DNA of 64,000 nucleotides from Platerodrilus igneus. Its lineage: Eukaryota; Arthropoda; Insecta; Coleoptera; Lycidae. Below, piece after piece: positions 62,321 to 64,000 of this stretch (position 1 is the first letter of the stretch; every line of letters starts with the position of its first letter). Below the pieces are notes generated by a model. It was not told the origin of the DNA, searched no databases, and saw only the letters and a list, made by a program, of their open reading frames with translations. A program made the position numbers and the translations under genes. Where the stretch lies: the NCBI GenBank assembly GCA_036346225.1, contig JARFIW010001257.1, positions 774,001 to 838,000 of the forward strand, written 5' to 3'.

Positions 62321-64000
62321 TGGTTCCTAATATGGATGCAGCATTACCTCTTTGAATAGCTATGCCAAATCCTTGTAATAAAAATGAAGTGGCTCATTGA
62401 TCAAAGGTATTATGATAGATTCGTCTACCAATTTCCTTTATGAATTCTAATCCTTGACTACCTAAAACTCCTAAGCTTTCAGTTGAAACTGGGTAAAAGA
62501 TATAAAGGTCTGATAAAGAGGAATATTTTTTATTTTTTCGCCAGCTTTTGCTACTGCTCTAGTTTTATTTGAGCAAGCAGTAAGATGAGAATTAGCAAAA
62601 GTGTTGGTACATGTAAAATCCCACATTACTGCTTTACCATATTACCAAGGAATTAAACTAATGCCATCAGGTTTTGTATAATCTTCTCTAAATAAATAGG
62701 TAGGCTCCAGAATAGAATGAACATCGGCAGAGACTAAAGCTCATTTAAGTAAATCATTAACTGCATTGTGTCTGGAATGCCTTCCCGCACTAAGCCTGCA
62801 ACTTAATTCATGTATACCTAACTCATCTACAGCTGATCCACAAATGCACGAGTGTGGTGTACACAACTGAGTACCAAGCCTGAGACCTACAGCAATTCGA
62901 AATGAATGGTTATCTAATAATGTGCCCAGAGATGCTATTGGAAGAGCGAATAACCATGTGCTGGCATATTTCGAAGAAACTGCAAGAATACGAACCCTAT
63001 GTGTATTGTTGGTAGCTGATTCTAGCAAGTTATTTGAAGATATATCCAGCAATGGTATATCCCATTCTTTTTGGATAAGTTTGTTGATTTTGATTTCATT
63101 TATATTTTTTGCAGATTTCCAAAGTTCTTCAGCTTGCAAAAAGAAATTATCAATAGATATATTGCAGGTGGGATTAGAAAAGATTGATCTAATTTTAGGT
63201 AAAGATCAATGAAAAGAAGACAGGTAAGCAGGTAGTGAAAGTGAGGTTGAAAGACGGACACCTAATCCACCTCTGTTTATTGGAAGAGATGCTTGCGACC
63301 ATTCGAAGTGGCTCAGTTTAATATTTATCACTTCCTCCAAAGTGAATCATAATAGTTCGTTAAATATCTCAAGAGATTGCATACAAGGCCAAGTTGGGCT
63401 ACATCGGAGGATGTATATCAATTTAGGAATAACAAAACAATTCTTAATCAGATAAAATGGGATATGATTTGGAATAGAAGATGACTTTAAACGAAAGCGA
63501 ATGGAGGACATCAATTTGATTTTTTTGTTGATACTATCGAAATCGCTTTAGCACAAAGTGGTACGCCAAGTAGGATCCAATTACTTTTATTTGGTATTTG
63601 AATACCTGGTGCGATCATGTTTAAGAGTGAAATGGTTTTGTTAAAATTGGCTGGAGGTGAACATAACAGTTCACATTTATTAAAATTGAGTTCCAAACCA
63701 AACGATTTAGCGATTGTAATTATCTTTTCGAGATTTTGGATTATGGAATGAATCTTACCACCAATACATCCGTCATCTAAATACCAAATATTGAACTCTG
63801 TGTTTAATGAGTTAACAAGGATCGCCTTGTTGTATACCTCTTTCGGAATTATGTTGTCATCAAAAAAAAGAAATGAAAGATTAGCATAACATTGTTGAAG
63901 AAAAGGCATTAAATGGGGAATGTGGTTGTAAATACTAAGTAAGAGAATATCTCGGTTAAGTGAGTTGAAAGCGTTTTTAAAATCAAACTTAAGAAGAATG
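62320..64000 (-). mobile_element. Non-LTR retrotransposon with CCHC and restriction-like endonuclease C-terminus (partial, runs off window)
   Basis: - strand. From the window edge: LKFDFKNAFNSLNRDILLL (RT block A), then NIWYLDDGCIGGKI (Y-L-D-D, near 63790-63750), FGLELNFNKCELL. After a broken stretch, a 132-codon frame (63139-62741) reads EWDIPLLD, WLFALPIASLGTLLDNHSFR, and CICGSAVDELGIHELSC, a CCHC-type motif followed by SAGRHSRHNAVNDLLK. Further left come KPDGISLIPW and VMWDFTCTNTFANSHL (PD...D pattern) and the terminus IAIQRGNAASILGT. RT, then CCHC, then PD-D nuclease is the plan of R2/NeSL/HERO elements; the clade is inference. 5' end lies beyond 64000. Confidence 0.78.

Overview
This is eukaryotic, intron-bearing, AT-rich DNA. 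Most host introns are 43-54 nt and the coding sequence resembles insect proteins, so an insect (or close arthropod) is the likeliest source. The species cannot be told from the sequence alone. No bacterial features, rRNA or free-standing tRNA genes were seen.

The one clearly functional host gene is on the + strand: CARM1/PRMT4, the SAM-dependent arginine methyltransferase. Nine exons lie at 6688-7988 (substrate-facing helices, SAM fold, double-E and THW loops) and 45811-46787 (end of the beta-barrel plus the C-terminal tail and stop). Its N-terminal exon(s) are not recognised and are probably left of the window or lost in the left repeat-rich stretch. Every splice junction keeps frame. Between exons 6 and 7 (window numbering) is a 37.8-kb intron, while six of the other seven are 43-54 nt.

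That giant intron is a stratified repeat deposit: several 5'-truncated or broken LINEs on both strands, a Ty3/gypsy element (about 19.75-26.93 kb) split by a nearly whole pogo/Tigger element with TIRs and a TA duplication, a Penelope-like element with an open GIY-YIG ORF inside a CR1/Jockey-type LINE, an RTE-like insertion with a four-copy 93-bp minisatellite nested in an LTR-like repeat nested in another LINE, and a Tc1/mariner-related transposase. Left of the exons are a LINE relic (600-2450, -) and a ZMYM1-like hAT transposase relic (3190-4463, +).

Downstream of CARM1 are a purine-only tract, a degenerate ~120-bp tandem array, a third copy of the LTR-like repeat, two tRNA-derived SINEs with target-site duplications, a second Ty3/gypsy pol relic, a 16-bp minisatellite and a MULE transposase relic.

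The most unusual object is at the right end on the - strand (about 59979-62320): an intronless, decayed ubiquitin-specific protease domain (USP2/21-like) that reads in frame into the C-terminal bromodomain half of TAF1. It sits directly behind, and on the same strand as, the 3' end of a LINE whose C-terminus looks like a CCHC plus restriction-like endonuclease (R2/NeSL/HERO-like). I read it as a chimeric retrocopy, now disabled by point deletions, stop codons and an internal deletion in bromodomain 1.
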